Notes under the pieces: model-generated
Databases searched by the model: none
What the model was told of the DNA's origin: nothing
The model's input: only the letters and a program-made list of their open reading frames with translations
Assembly: GCF_029223525.1 (NCBI RefSeq)
Contig: NZ_JARHTQ010000051.1
Span: 1 to 37,300, forward strand
DNA: 37,300 nucleotides
Direction: 5' to 3'
DNA from: Streptantibioticus ferralitis
GTDB lineage: Bacteria; Actinomycetota; Actinomycetes; Streptomycetales; Streptomycetaceae
Shown here: positions 1-8,561 of the stretch, in pieces
How positions within the stretch are numbered: the stretch's first letter is position 1
Layout: the number at the start of each line of letters is the position of its first letter
Program-made: the position numbers and the translations under genes

Positions 1-407
1 ATGTACCTCAGCCCCACATGCTGACCTGCCGTGCGCGGCGCATCGCCCGGCGCCTCAGCGGCGCAGCAAACCCGTTCAGCGACGCAGCACACTTGCTCTG
101 CGGCGTATCACCGGCCCCGTCGTGCCGGCACCCACTCAGCCGCGCCAACATTCCGCGCTGCTGTGCCCCCACCTCGACCCCACCGCGCCAGCATCCCGCG
201 CTGCTGTGCCCGCACCCCGCTCCACCGTCGCGGCACCTCTCCGTCCCGTGCCCGCACGCCGCCGAGCCGTGCCGCCCCTGCTCCGCCGGGCGAGCACTTC
301 GCGCGCCGCGCCAGCGCCCGGCCATCCACACGCCGATCACCGACGCCCGCACCCGCCATCACCGGACTCACCCGGCCGCCCCCACGCCACCAGCCTCACC
401 CCACCAG
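1..407. other. Gene-free, C-rich low-complexity stretch
   Basis: No convincing gene is visible. Open frames run through all phases only because the DNA is very C-rich on the plus strand, and their translations are Pro/Ala/Arg or Gly/Arg low-complexity without domains. The frame opening at base 1 stops after seven codons. A 33-bp imperfect direct repeat (141-173 and 184-216, three mismatches, period 43) lies here. Its period is not a multiple of three, which argues against coding. The stretch follows the 3' end of the minus-strand M23 gene, so it is probably spacer. Confidence 0.6.
141..216. repeat. Imperfect direct repeat, 2 x 33 bp, period 43
   Basis: Copy 1 is 141-173 and copy 2 is 184-216. 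They differ at about three positions and share the core GCGCTGCTGTGCCC. The 43-base period would shift reading frame between copies, so it is unlikely to be a protein repeat. It may be slippage in low-complexity DNA. Confidence 0.6.
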
Positions 408-1316
408 TCACCGCCTCCAGACCCTCAGCCACCGCCGCCGGAACCACCCCACCCCCCTCACCGAAAGCACTGCCGCCCCCACGACCCCAGCCACTCCCGC
501 ACCCACCCCCATCGCGGCCCCCGCCGTGTCCGCACCTCCCGCACCGGCTCCACCAACCGCAGCCGCACTCAACGCGACGCCCCACACTGCCGACGTCCGC
601 GGTGCATCGATGCCGATGACCGGAAGCAGGCGTGATGGGCCGTGCCGTCGCATGTCCGGCGGGATCAGCGACAGCGGGTCCAGGTAGACGTCGCCTCGTA
701 GCAGGCCCCAGTGCAGGCAGCCCGATGGGCAGTGGAAGGGGCCGGGTCGGAGGGTGCCCACCGGTTGTCCCGCGGCGACCTCGGTCCCGACGGGGAGCGT
801 TGCGTGGACGGGTTCGTAGGTGGTGCGGAGCGGGGGCGTTCCGGTGCCGGAGAGTTCGATCGTCAGCACGCCCTGGCCCGCCACGGTGCCCGTGAAGGTC
901 ACTCGTCCTGGTGCCGCGGCGTGTACCGGGGTGCCAGCGGTGGCCGACAGGTCGACTCCGCGGTGGCCGGGGGCCCAGGGGAGCGGCGGTGGTTCGAAGC
1001 CGCGTACCACCGTGGGCGGCTCGCGGCCGCCGGGGCCAGTCACCGGCCAGGCGTGCTGGCCGTCCGATGCGGTCGCGCTGGCCGCCCGGCCGGCCGGAAG
1101 TACCGCCAGGACGACGGCCGCCACGCCTGTGATCGCTAAGCGAGTCCACCCCAAGCCCCACGCGCAGGGCTTGCCGCCTTCCCGTTCCCCTTCACCCGCC
1201 TTGCCCGCCTCACCCCCCGCCTTGGCCGTCCCCAGGTTTCTCGTGTTCGTCTTGCGATCTGTCCTCGGCTGGTCTGCCGTCGGCTGGTCTTCCTTCGGCT
1301 GGTCTGTTGTCCGCAT
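408..1316 (-). CDS. M23/LytM-like peptidase-family membrane protein, HxH motif changed to CxH
   Basis: A 302-residue protein of the M23 (LytM/lysostaphin) fold, which in active members cuts peptidoglycan cross-links. Residues 1-55 are charged and disordered. Residues about 58-80 form a signal or anchor helix. The M23 fold spans about 110-215. HRGVD gives His118 and Asp122, and His202 would be the third zinc ligand. The usual HxH reads Cys200-Leu-His202, so the first His, normally the general base, is absent. A Gly/Ala-rich tail (about 235-290) ends in Arg/Trp-rich sequence. It is divergent from rpsB with a 390-bp gap. Placement beside rpsB is familiar from Streptomyces. It could be a non-hydrolytic LytM regulator rather than an enzyme. 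The ATG at 1316 gives the longest sensible frame; a start nearer the helix is possible. Confidence 0.75.
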   Translation of the reverse strand: MRTTDQPKEDQPTADQPRTDRKTNTRNLGTAKAGGEAGKAGEGEREGGKPCAWGLGWTRLAITGVAAVVLAVLPAGRAASATASDGQHAWPVTGPGGREPPTVVRGFEPPPLPWAPGHRGVDLSATAGTPVHAAAPGRVTFTGTVAGQGVLTIELSGTGTPPLRTTYEPVHATLPVGTEVAAGQPVGTLRPGPFHCPSGCLHWGLLRGDVYLDPLSLIPPDMRRHGPSRLLPVIGIDAPRTSAVWGVALSAAAVGGAGAGGADTAGAAMGVGAGVAGVVGAAVLSVRGVGWFRRRWLRVWRR

Positions 1317-1706
1317 GGCTCCACCGTCCCGTGCTGGCGCGGCGCGGGATGATCATGGACGTCAGCTGTGGAGAAGTAGGGGAGTGTGGATAACCGGGCC
1401 ACTCGTGCGGGTGAAATTGATCGGCGCTCGTCAAGGGGTCGAATTCCGCTGGAAACGGCCGTGTCGCCCGGCGCCTCGCCGGTCCCGTACAATTTCCCTG
1501 GCGACCCGGGCCACCGGGTCGACTTCGCACGCCCCGCCACCGTCGCATCAGCCCACGTCATGAACGTCATGGGCAGCACGGCGGCCGCGTCCCTCGGTCC
1601 TCGGAAGACTCGCGTCAGCGCGAACCTCCCGCGGCATGGCGCGTCGGGGCGTCAGGCGTGGCAGCCGCCCGGCGGCCACGGAACCGAGTACCCAAGGAGC
1701 ACGGCC
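1317..1706 (+). promoter_or_regulatory. Divergent promoter region and long rpsB leader
   Basis: A 390-bp gap between the divergent M23 gene and rpsB. The best plus-strand minus-10 element is TACAAT at 1488-1493. It lacks a good minus-35 hexamer at 17-18 bp. If used, it gives a leader of about 200 nt, long enough for the S2 feedback control known for rpsB in other bacteria. A frame open through the leader joins rpsB in phase, but its translation has no S2 similarity, so rpsB is started at 1707. Confidence 0.4.
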
Positions 1707-2576
1707 ATGGCCGTCGTCACGATGCGGGAGCTGCTGGAGAGCGGCGTCCACTTCGGGCACCAGACCCGCCGTTGGAACCCGAAGATGAAGCGCTTCATCT
1801 TCACCGAGCGCAACGGCATCTACATCATTGACCTGCTCCAGTCGCTGTCGTACATCGACCGCGCCTACGAGTTCGTCAAGGAGACCGTCGCGCACGGCGG
1901 CTCCATCCTCTTCGTCGGTACGAAGAAGCAGGCCCAGGAGGCCATCGCCGAGCAGGCGACCCGCGTTGGTATGCCCTACGTCAACCAGCGCTGGCTGGGC
2001 GGCATGCTCACCAACTTCTCGACCGTCTACAAGCGCCTGCAGCGCCTGAAGGAGCTCGAGGAGATCGACTTCACGGATGTGGCCGCCTCCGGCCTCACCA
2101 AGAAGGAGCTCCTGGTCCTCGAGCGTGAGAAGAACAAGCTCGAGAAGACCCTCGGCGGTATCCGCGACATGGCGAAGGTCCCCAGCGCCGTGTGGATCGT
2201 GGACACCAAGAAGGAGCACATCGCCGTCGGTGAGGCGCGCAAGCTGCGCATCCCGGTCGTCGCGATCCTCGACACCAACTGCGACCCGGACGAGGTCGAC
2301 TACAAGATCCCGGGCAACGACGACGCGATCCGCTCCGTCACCCTGCTCACCCGCGTGATCGCCGACGCCGTCGCCGAGGGCCTGATCGCCCGCTCCGGTG
2401 CCGCCACCGGTGACAAGGCCGCCCCGGCCGAGCCGCTGGCCGAGTGGGAGCGCGAGCTGCTCGAGGGTGAGAAGGCCCAGACCACCGAGGAGAAGGCTCC
2501 GGCCGCCGAGGCTGCCGAGGCCGAGAAGCCGGCCCCCGAGGCCGAGAAGCCGGCCGCCGAGGGCGACCAGGCCTGA
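1707..2576 (+). CDS. rpsB: 30S ribosomal protein S2
   Basis: Structural protein of the small ribosomal subunit (289 residues). The start is fixed by AAGGAG at 1694-1699, seven bases before the ATG, and by the S2 N-terminus [20 protein letters not shown]. The conserved block [12 protein letters not shown] follows, then [10 protein letters not shown] and the [15 protein letters not shown] region near residue 190. The last about 50 residues are an Ala/Glu/Pro/Lys-rich tail typical of actinobacterial S2. It is first gene of the rpsB-tsf-pyrH-frr-cdsA run, a conserved order. The long leader suggests feedback control, which is inference. Confidence 0.98.
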   Translation: MAVVTMRELLESGVHFGHQTRRWNPKMKRFIFTERNGIYIIDLLQSLSYIDRAYEFVKETVAHGGSILFVGTKKQAQEAIAEQATRVGMPYVNQRWLGGMLTNFSTVYKRLQRLKELEEIDFTDVAASGLTKKELLVLEREKNKLEKTLGGIRDMAKVPSAVWIVDTKKEHIAVGEARKLRIPVVAILDTNCDPDEVDYKIPGNDDAIRSVTLLTRVIADAVAEGLIARSGAATGDKAAPAEPLAEWERELLEGEKAQTTEEKAPAAEAAEAEKPAPEAEKPAAEGDQA

Positions 2577-2607
2577 GCCGTACCTACCGGCTCACCACGG
2601 CTGGACG

Positions 2608-2648
2608 CGGCGGGGGGCGGTCTTTCCCACAAGGACCGGCCCCCGCCG
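2608..2648 (+). terminator. rpsB-tsf intergenic hairpin (attenuator or terminator)
   Basis: Arms 2608-2622 and 2634-2648 pair over 15 positions with one mismatch around an 11-nt loop. There is no U-run after it, as is usual for actinobacterial hairpins. In this position it probably lowers tsf transcription relative to rpsB or protects the 3' end of rpsB mRNA. Confidence 0.6.
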
Positions 2649-2738
2649 TTCACCGGTGAATCGCCTGATCGGCGAAACCGTTCAGGAACTGATCACCGGT
2701 GGTAGACCCCGACTTTCCGAGAAGAGATTCCAGGGACC

Positions 2739-3575
2739 ATGGCGAACTTCACCGCCGCCGACGTCAAGAAGCTCCGTGAGCTCAGCGGCGCCGGCATGAT
2801 GGACTGCAAGAAGGCGCTGGACGAGGCCGAGGGCAACGTCGACAAGGCTGTCGAGATCCTCCGGGTCAAGGGCCAGAAGGGCGTCGCCAAGCGCGAGGGC
2901 CGCAGCGCCGAGAACGGTGCTGTCGTCTCGATCATCGCCGCCGACAACAACTCCGGTGTGCTGCTCGAGCTGAAGTGCGAGACGGACTTCGTCGCGAAGG
3001 GCGACAAGTTCGTCGCCGTCGCCGACGCGCTGGCCGCCCACGTCGCGAAGACCAGCCCCGCCGACCTCGAGGCGCTGCTCGCCTCCGAGATCGAGCCCGG
3101 CAAGACCGTGCAGGCCTTCGTGGACGAGGCCAACGCCACCCTCGGCGAGAAGATCGTCCTCGACCGCTTCGCGCAGTTCACCGACGGCTTCGTCGCCGCG
3201 TACATGCACCGCACCAGCCCGGACCTGCCGCCGCAGGTCGGCGTGCTGGTCGAGCTGGACAAGGAGAACGCCGAGGTCGCGAAGGACGTCGCGCAGCACA
3301 TCGCCGCGTTCTCGCCGAAGTTCCTCACCCGCGAGGACGTTCCGGCCGAGACCGTGGAGAACGAGCGCCGCGTCGCCGAGGCCACCGCGCGCGAGGAGGG
3401 CAAGCCCGAGGCTGCGCTCTCCAAGATCGTTGAGGGTCGGGTGACCGGCTTCTACAAGGAGAACGTGCTGCTGGACCAGCCCTTCGCCAAGGACAACAAG
3501 AAGTCCGTCAAGAAGGTGCTGGACGAGGCGGGCGTCACGCTGAAGCGCTTTGCGCGCATCCGCGTCGGCGTCTGA
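2739..3575 (+). CDS. tsf: Translation elongation factor Ts
   Basis: Guanine-nucleotide exchange factor that recycles EF-Tu-GDP to EF-Tu-GTP in the cytoplasm (278 residues, normal length for actinobacteria). The N-terminal UBA-like domain (residues 1-55) carries the [20 protein letters not shown] block. The core motif [12 protein letters not shown] follows at about 80, then two dimerisation/exchange subdomains. The C-terminal [20 protein letters not shown] is canonical. A weak SD (AGGGA) precedes the ATG. It lies 162 bp after rpsB and 155 bp before pyrH, probably co-transcribed. Confidence 0.98.
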   Translation: MANFTAADVKKLRELSGAGMMDCKKALDEAEGNVDKAVEILRVKGQKGVAKREGRSAENGAVVSIIAADNNSGVLLELKCETDFVAKGDKFVAVADALAAHVAKTSPADLEALLASEIEPGKTVQAFVDEANATLGEKIVLDRFAQFTDGFVAAYMHRTSPDLPPQVGVLVELDKENAEVAKDVAQHIAAFSPKFLTREDVPAETVENERRVAEATAREEGKPEAALSKIVEGRVTGFYKENVLLDQPFAKDNKKSVKKVLDEAGVTLKRFARIRVGV

Positions 3576-3593
3576 GTCGCGCAAGCGTAAGAC

Positions 3594-3620
3594 CCGCGAC
3601 CCTGCCAGGGTCGATCGCGG
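3594..3620 (+). terminator. tsf-pyrH intergenic hairpin
   Basis: CGACCCT (3597-3603) pairs perfectly with AGGGTCG (3607-3613) around a 3-nt loop, with a further CCG/CGG pair outside a small bulge. A GC-rich self-complementary stretch follows to about 3644. It is a likely partial terminator or processing site between tsf and pyrH. Confidence 0.5.
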
Positions 3621-3730
3621 TCGGCCGCTGGCCGGCCGGCCGCAGTTGTGACGAGGAGGCTATTGCCGTCATGGGAACTCAACGGGACCCGCGGCAATGG
3701 CCTCCTTCGTATGTGCACGAGGAGAACTCC

Positions 3731-4510
3731 ATGGATCAGGACGACCGCACCGGCGATTCGACGGCCGACAAGAGTGACAACGGCGGCGGCAAGCCGCGCC
3801 GGTTCCTGCTGAAGCTTTCCGGTGAGGCGTTCGGCGGCGGCAGCCTCGGCGTCGACCCCGATGTCGTGCACAAGATCGCGCGGGAGATCGCCGCGGTGGT
3901 CCGAGGCGGGACGCAGATCGCCGTGGTGATCGGTGGCGGCAACTTCTTCCGCGGCGCCGAGCTGCAGCAGCGCGGTATGGACCGGGCGCGTTCGGACTAC
4001 ATGGGCATGCTCGGCATCGTCATGAACTGCCTTGCCCTGCAGGACTTCCTGGAGAAGGAGGGCATCGACACCCGGGTGCAGACCGCCATCACCATGGGCC
4101 AGGTCGCCGAGCCGTACATTCCGCTGCGGGCCGTGCGGCATCTGGAGAAGGGCCGTGTCGTCATCTTCGGCGCGGGCATGGGGATGCCGTACTTCTCCAC
4201 CGACACCACCGCCGCGCAGCGTGCTCTGGAGATCCACGCGGAGGAGATCCTGATGGGCAAGAACGGTGTCGACGGCGTCTACGACTCCGACCCGAAGGTC
4301 AACCCGGACGCGGTCAAGTTCGACGCCCTGGAGTACGACGAGGTGCTCGCCCGTGACCTGAAGGTCGCCGACGCCACCGCGATCACGCTGTGCCGGGACA
4401 ACAAACTGCCCATCCTGGTCTTCGAACTCCTCGCTGAGGGGAACATCGCCCGTGCCGTGAAGGGTGAGAAGATCGGCACGCTGGTGAGCGAGCACGGCAC
4501 CCGGGACTGA
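3731..4510 (+). CDS. pyrH: UMP kinase
   Basis: Phosphorylates UMP to UDP with ATP in pyrimidine nucleotide synthesis; the bacterial hexameric amino-acid-kinase-fold enzyme (259 residues from this start). Motifs include [10 protein letters not shown] (phosphate loop), [21 protein letters not shown] and [17 protein letters not shown]. The start at 3731 has AGGAG six bases upstream and gives an N-terminus like other Streptomyces enzymes. An in-frame ATG at 3671 would add 20 residues and also has an upstream GAGGAG, so it stays possible. A 155-bp gap separates it from frr. Confidence 0.97.
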   Translation: MDQDDRTGDSTADKSDNGGGKPRRFLLKLSGEAFGGGSLGVDPDVVHKIAREIAAVVRGGTQIAVVIGGGNFFRGAELQQRGMDRARSDYMGMLGIVMNCLALQDFLEKEGIDTRVQTAITMGQVAEPYIPLRAVRHLEKGRVVIFGAGMGMPYFSTDTTAAQRALEIHAEEILMGKNGVDGVYDSDPKVNPDAVKFDALEYDEVLARDLKVADATAITLCRDNKLPILVFELLAEGNIARAVKGEKIGTLVSEHGTRD

Positions 4511-4665
4511 GGACGACCCCCGGGACCAGGGGCATGACAACCCCGCGGCGGACCGAACAGTCCGGCACGGGGATGGACAACACGCTGCTCGGTTCGACAC
4601 CGTGCAGGGAAGACGCGCGCACGCAGGGGCGAGACTCTGCTCATGATGAAGACCAGGAGCACATG

Positions 4666-5223
4666 GTGATCGAAGAGATCCTCCTCGAAGCCGAGGAGAA
4701 GATGGAAAAGGCCGTCGTGGTCGCCAAGGAGGACTTCGCCGCGATCCGCACCGGGCGTGCGCACCCGGCGATGTTCAACAAGATCGTGGCGGACTACTAC
4801 GGCGCCATGACGCCCATCAACCAGCTGGCGTCCTTCTCGGTGCCCGAGCCGCGGATGGCCGTGGTGACCCCGTTCGACAAGAGCGCGCTGCGCAACATCG
4901 AGCAGGCGATCCGCGACTCCGACCTGGGCGTCAACCCGTCGAACGACGGCCACATCATTCGGGTGGTGTTCCCGGAGCTGACCGAGGAGCGCCGCCGGGA
5001 CTACATCAAGGTCGCCAAGGGCAAGGGCGAGGACGCGAAGATCTCGATCCGCAGCGTCCGGCGCAAGGCCAAGGAGTCGCTCGACAAGCTCGTCAAGGAC
5101 AAGGAGTCCGGCGAGGACGAGGTGCGCCGCGCCGAGAAGGAGCTCGACGACACCACCGCCAAGTACGTGGCGCAGGTCGACGAGTTGCTCAAGCACAAGG
5201 AAGCAGAGCTGCTAGAGGTCTGA
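4666..5223 (+). CDS. frr: Ribosome recycling factor
   Basis: Splits the post-termination ribosome together with EF-G. Starting at GTG 4666 gives 185 residues, the canonical length, beginning (V)[21 protein letters not shown] at 4655-4659 sits six bases upstream. An ATG three bases earlier is too close to that SD. Conserved blocks are [32 protein letters not shown] and [12 protein letters not shown]. The C-terminal helix ends [13 protein letters not shown]. Its stop overlaps the cdsA start by one base (TGATG), so the two are translationally coupled. Confidence 0.98.
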   Translation: MIEEILLEAEEKMEKAVVVAKEDFAAIRTGRAHPAMFNKIVADYYGAMTPINQLASFSVPEPRMAVVTPFDKSALRNIEQAIRDSDLGVNPSNDGHIIRVVFPELTEERRRDYIKVAKGKGEDAKISIRSVRRKAKESLDKLVKDKESGEDEVRRAEKELDDTTAKYVAQVDELLKHKEAELLEV

Positions 5224-6320
5224 TGAACGACTCTTCACGGGGGTCCTCGCCGGGCGCCGGTTACTGGAGGGCCCCCGAGCAGCCGCATGTCTCGGCGGGT
5301 CCTGTCTACGACGGCGGGGAGGCGGCGCAGACTCGACCCATGCCACCAGTACCGGACGCCGCCGGCGGCCCGCAGTTCCGGGACGAGTCCCCCGTGCCGC
5401 CGGAGCGCCATTCCTCCGCGACGCCGCCCCCCGGCGCCGCGGACGGCGGTTCCGGACCGGGTGCGTCCGCCCCACCGGGCGGGCGCCGGGCCGCCCGTAC
5501 GAAGAAGAGGGCGGGCCGTAACCTGCCCGCCGCGATAGGGGTCGGTGTCGGACTCGGCGCCGCCGTCATCGCTTCCCTCTTCGTGGTGAAGGCCGTCTTC
5601 GTCGGTGTGGTCGTGCTCGCGGTGATCGTGGGCCTGTGGGAGCTGACGAGCCGTCTGTCCGAGCGCAAGGGCATCCGGGTGCCGCTGGTGCCGCTCGCGG
5701 TCGGCGGCACGGCGATGGTCATCGCCGGATACCTACGGGACGCCGAGGGTGCCTGGGTGGCGATGGCGCTCACCGCGCTCGCGGTGCTGGTCTGGCGGAT
5801 GACCCAGCCGCCGGAGAACTATCTGCGGGATGTCACCGCGGGCTTGTTCGCCGCGTTCTACGTGCCGTTCCTGGCCACGTTCGTGGTGATGATGCTCGCC
5901 GCGGACGACGGGCCGTGGCGGGTCTTCGTCTTCCTGCTGCTCACCGTGGTCAGCGACACCGGCGCCTACGCGGTGGGCTGGCGGTTCGGCAGGCACAAGC
6001 TGGCGCCCCGGATCAGCCCGGGCAAGACCCGCGAGGGTCTGGTCGGCGCGGTCACCTTCGCGATGGCAGCGGGCGCGCTGTCGATGCAGTTCCTCATCGA
6101 CCGCGGCGTGTGGTGGCAGGGCCTGCTGCTGGGGCTCGCGGTCGCCGCCAGTGCCACCCTCGGCGACCTCGGCGAATCCATGATCAAGCGGGATCTGGGC
6201 ATCAAGGACATGGGAACGCTGCTGCCGGGCCACGGCGGGATCATGGACCGGCTGGACTCACTGCTGCCCACCGCGCCGGTGGTCTGGCTACTGCTGGTGA
6301 TCTTCGTCGGGGCTGTTTGA
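5223..6320 (+). CDS. cdsA: Phosphatidate cytidylyltransferase (CDP-diglyceride synthase)
   Basis: Makes CDP-diacylglycerol from phosphatidate and CTP at the membrane, the branch point for phospholipids (365 residues). Residues 1-98 are a Pro/Gly/Ser-rich cytoplasmic extension ending in basic sequence. Seven to eight hydrophobic segments follow. The family signature is clear: VVSDTGAYAVGWRFGRHKLAP then ISPGKTREG, and the closing block KRDLGIKDMGTLLPGHGG with IMDRLDSLL. It is translationally coupled to frr. The end at 6320 is followed by a hairpin. Confidence 0.96.
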   Translation: MNDSSRGSSPGAGYWRAPEQPHVSAGPVYDGGEAAQTRPMPPVPDAAGGPQFRDESPVPPERHSSATPPPGAADGGSGPGASAPPGGRRAARTKKRAGRNLPAAIGVGVGLGAAVIASLFVVKAVFVGVVVLAVIVGLWELTSRLSERKGIRVPLVPLAVGGTAMVIAGYLRDAEGAWVAMALTALAVLVWRMTQPPENYLRDVTAGLFAAFYVPFLATFVVMMLAADDGPWRVFVFLLLTVVSDTGAYAVGWRFGRHKLAPRISPGKTREGLVGAVTFAMAAGALSMQFLIDRGVWWQGLLLGLAVAASATLGDLGESMIKRDLGIKDMGTLLPGHGGIMDRLDSLLPTAPVVWLLLVIFVGAV

Positions 6321-6340
6321 TCCGCCGCCTGTTCGCCTCC

Positions 6341-6371
6341 GGCCGCTTGCGGATTCGATGAGCGAGCGGCC
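6341..6371 (+). terminator. Hairpin downstream of cdsA
   Basis: Arms 6341-6350 and 6362-6371 pair over 10 bp with one G-U wobble around an 11-nt loop, 20 bases past the cdsA stop. It probably ends the rpsB-cdsA transcript. Confidence 0.55.
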
Positions 6372-6701
6372 TTCGCCCGCGGGCTCTGTCGGCGTTCCCC
6401 GTCGAGCGGTCGGGCCGCGGGCGGCACGTGTCGTCCGCTGTCCCTGGTCGTCACCCCGCGCCAACGGGCCGACTCACCCGGTCCGAGCCGGTGAGGGACA
6501 AGATTCGCGTGCCCCGCACAGGTTTTGGCCGGCCCCGCGGAACGTGAGCGGGTGGTACGGAGCCGGTTGACCGCCACCGCCGCCATGGCTGCGGCCATGC
6601 GGACGTGACCAAGCGCGAACAGGCCCCGTCGCCCTCTGGCGGCCCGGGCGAAACCGCTGGCGTCCGGGTAGCGAAAGACGATCTGCGACACTGGACGAAC
6701 C
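6372..6701. other. Intergenic spacer, cdsA to rlmN
   Basis: No gene is supported. Short frames in it have no family resemblance. The rlmN promoter should be here; TAGCGA at 6669-6674 is a possible minus-10 without a good minus-35 partner. Confidence 0.4.
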
Positions 6702-7808
6702 ATGCCTGCACCTGGAGAACTCACCTTCGCCGTGCCGCGCGGGGCCAAGAAGCCCCCGCGGCACCTCGCTGACCTCGACCCCGCCCAGCGCCGGGAGGCG
6801 GTCGCGGGACTCGGCGAGAAGCCGTTTCGCGCCAAGCAGCTCTCGCAGCACTACTTCGCGCGGTACGCGGACGACCCGGCGCAGTGGACCGACATCCCGG
6901 CCGCGGCGCGCGAGAAGCTCGCCGCCGATCTGCTGCCCGATCTGATGTCGGTGGTCCGGCACATCTCGTGCGACGACGACACCACCCGCAAGACCCTGTG
7001 GCGGCTGTTCGACGGCACGCTGGTGGAGTCCGTGCTGATGCGCTACCCGGACCGGGTCACGATGTGCATCAGCTCGCAGGCCGGGTGCGGCATGAACTGC
7101 CCGTTCTGCGCCACCGGGCAGGCGGGCCTGACCCGCAACCTGTCGACCGCGGAGATCGTGCACCAGATCGTCGCCGGGATGCGGTCGCTTCGGGACGGGG
7201 AGATCCCGGGCGGTCCGGCGCGGCTGTCGAACATCGTCTTCATGGGCATGGGCGAGCCGCTGGCCAACTACAACCGGGTCATCGGCGCCATCCGCCGCCT
7301 CACCGACCCGGAGCCGGACGGTCTGGGGCTGTCGCAGCGCGGTATCACCGTCTCGACCGTCGGACTGGTCCCGGCCATGCTGCGGTTCGCCGACGAGGGC
7401 CTCAAGTGCCGCCTCGCGGTCTCCCTGCACGCCCCCGACGACGAACTGCGCGACACCCTGGTGCCGGTCAACACCCGGTGGAAGGTCCGCGAGGTACTGG
7501 ACGCCGCCTGGCACTACGCGGAGGCCTCCGGCCGCCGGATCTCCATCGAGTACGCGCTGATCAAGGACATCAACGACCAGGCGTGGCGGGCCGATCTGCT
7601 GGGCCGCCTGCTCAAGGGACACCGGGTGCACGTCAACCTGATCCCGCTCAACCCCACGCCCGGCTCCAAGTGGACCGCCTCGCGGCCCGAGGACGAGCGG
7701 GCCTTCGTCCGCGCCCTGGAGGCGCACGGCGTGCCGGTGACCGTACGGGACACCCGCGGCCAGGAGATCGACGGAGCCTGTGGACAGCTGGCGGCTGCCG
7801 AGCGCTGA
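6702..7808 (+). CDS. rlmN: Dual-specificity rRNA/tRNA adenine-C2 methyltransferase RlmN
   Basis: Radical-SAM enzyme that methylates C2 of A2503 in 23S rRNA and A37 in some tRNAs (368 residues). The [4Fe-4S] motif CxxxCxxC is Cys129, Cys133, Cys136 (GCGMNCPFC). The two cysteines used for methyl transfer correspond to Cys122 (CISSQAG) and Cys360 near the C-terminus (GACGQL). Other blocks are [22 protein letters not shown]-like STVGLVP and [15 protein letters not shown]. The SD is weak. It is separated by 141 bp from ykoE and not part of that operon. Confidence 0.97.
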   Translation: MPAPGELTFAVPRGAKKPPRHLADLDPAQRREAVAGLGEKPFRAKQLSQHYFARYADDPAQWTDIPAAAREKLAADLLPDLMSVVRHISCDDDTTRKTLWRLFDGTLVESVLMRYPDRVTMCISSQAGCGMNCPFCATGQAGLTRNLSTAEIVHQIVAGMRSLRDGEIPGGPARLSNIVFMGMGEPLANYNRVIGAIRRLTDPEPDGLGLSQRGITVSTVGLVPAMLRFADEGLKCRLAVSLHAPDDELRDTLVPVNTRWKVREVLDAAWHYAEASGRRISIEYALIKDINDQAWRADLLGRLLKGHRVHVNLIPLNPTPGSKWTASRPEDERAFVRALEAHGVPVTVRDTRGQEIDGACGQLAAAER

Positions 7809-7819
7809 CGGCGCGCTGG

Positions 7820-7825
7820 TACCGT
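7820..7825 (+). promoter_or_regulatory. Possible minus-10 for the thiamine-regulated transcript
   Basis: TACCGT resembles actinobacterial minus-10 hexamers and lies about 40 bp upstream of the riboswitch. The minus-35 side is poor. A 12-nt palindrome (GCACA-AA-TGTGC, 7832-7843) sits between it and the aptamer. Confidence 0.3.
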
Positions 7826-7861
7826 AGCTTCGCACAAATGTGCAACTGAATTCTTTCCGAC

Positions 7862-7942
7862 AGGGGAGCGCGTCCAGCGCTGAGAGTGCGGCCGGTGGCC
7901 GCAGACCCTCGAACCTGATCCGGGTCATGCCGGCGAAGGGAG
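7862..7942 (+). ncRNA. TPP riboswitch (THI element)
   Basis: The sequence shows the full THI-box order: GGGG at the 5' arm, CTGAGA (7880-7885), ACCC, GAACCTGATC (7911-7920), GGGTCATGCC and GGCGAAGGGA ending about 7941. These are the pyrimidine- and pyrophosphate-binding elements of the TPP aptamer. The terminal AAGGGAG (7936-7942) is also the SD for ykoE, seven bases before its ATG. Bound TPP should therefore close the SD and block translation, the usual actinobacterial mode. Its presence assigns the downstream transporter to thiamine or its precursors. Confidence 0.97.
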
Positions 7943-7949
7943 CTCGGCC

Positions 7950-8546
7950 ATGCAGTCGGCCAATGCCAACAGCCTGCCCGCCACCAGGTGGCGCACCGTC
8001 GACATCGTCGTCGCCGCGGTCCTCGGCGCCGCCTTCGGCGTGGTGTTCTGGGCCTGGAACTCGCTGTGGGACGGAGTGGCCAGCGCCATTCCGCTGCCCG
8101 CCCGCGGGCTGATCTACGGCGTGTGGCTGGTCCCTGCCGTGCTCGGCCCGCTGGTCATCCGCAAGCCGGGCGCGGGCATCTTCTGCGAGGTCGTCGCCGC
8201 CACCGTCGCCACCTTCTTCGGCTCCCCGTGGGGCCTGGTGACCCTCCTGTACGGGGTGCTGCAGGGCATGGCCGGTGAGTTCGGCTTCGCGTTCACCGGC
8301 TACCGGGTGTGGCGCTGGCCGACCGCGCTCGCCGGTGGCGCGCTGGCCGGGATCGCCGCCTCGCTGCTGGACAACGCCCTGTACTACGGGGCCGACTCGC
8401 TGGTCTGGCAGATCGGCTACACCGCCGTCGTCACCCTCAGCTCCGCGGCCATCGCGGGCCTCGGCAGCCTCGCGCTGACCAAGTCCCTCGCCCAGACGGG
8501 CGCCCTGGACCCGTTCCCGTCCGGTCGCGAACGCGCCGCGGTCTGA
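7950..8546 (+). CDS. ykoE: ECF transporter S component for thiamine/hydroxymethylpyrimidine (YkoE family)
   Basis: Membrane substrate-binding subunit of an energy-coupling-factor importer (198 residues). About five to six hydrophobic helices start at VDIVVAAVLGAAFGVVF (residues about 17-33). YkoE-type blocks include GVWLVPAVLGPLVIRKPGA, EVVAATVATFFGSPWG and LQGMAGEFGFAFTGYR. The TPP riboswitch in its leader supports thiamine or HMP as cargo. The ATG at 7950 is placed correctly after the riboswitch SD. It is 15 bp from ykoD. It is unlike the ThiT or ThiW S components by its YkoE-like blocks; that distinction is by recall. Confidence 0.9.
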   Translation: MQSANANSLPATRWRTVDIVVAAVLGAAFGVVFWAWNSLWDGVASAIPLPARGLIYGVWLVPAVLGPLVIRKPGAGIFCEVVAATVATFFGSPWGLVTLLYGVLQGMAGEFGFAFTGYRVWRWPTALAGGALAGIAASLLDNALYYGADSLVWQIGYTAVVTLSSAAIAGLGSLALTKSLAQTGALDPFPSGRERAAV

Positions 8547-8561
8547 GCGCCCCGGCAATCC

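Noticed and set aside
1386-1706. An N-terminal extension of S2 by 107 residues
   Set aside because: It is in phase but unlike any S2, lies across the likely promoter, and the SD fits only the ATG at 1707.
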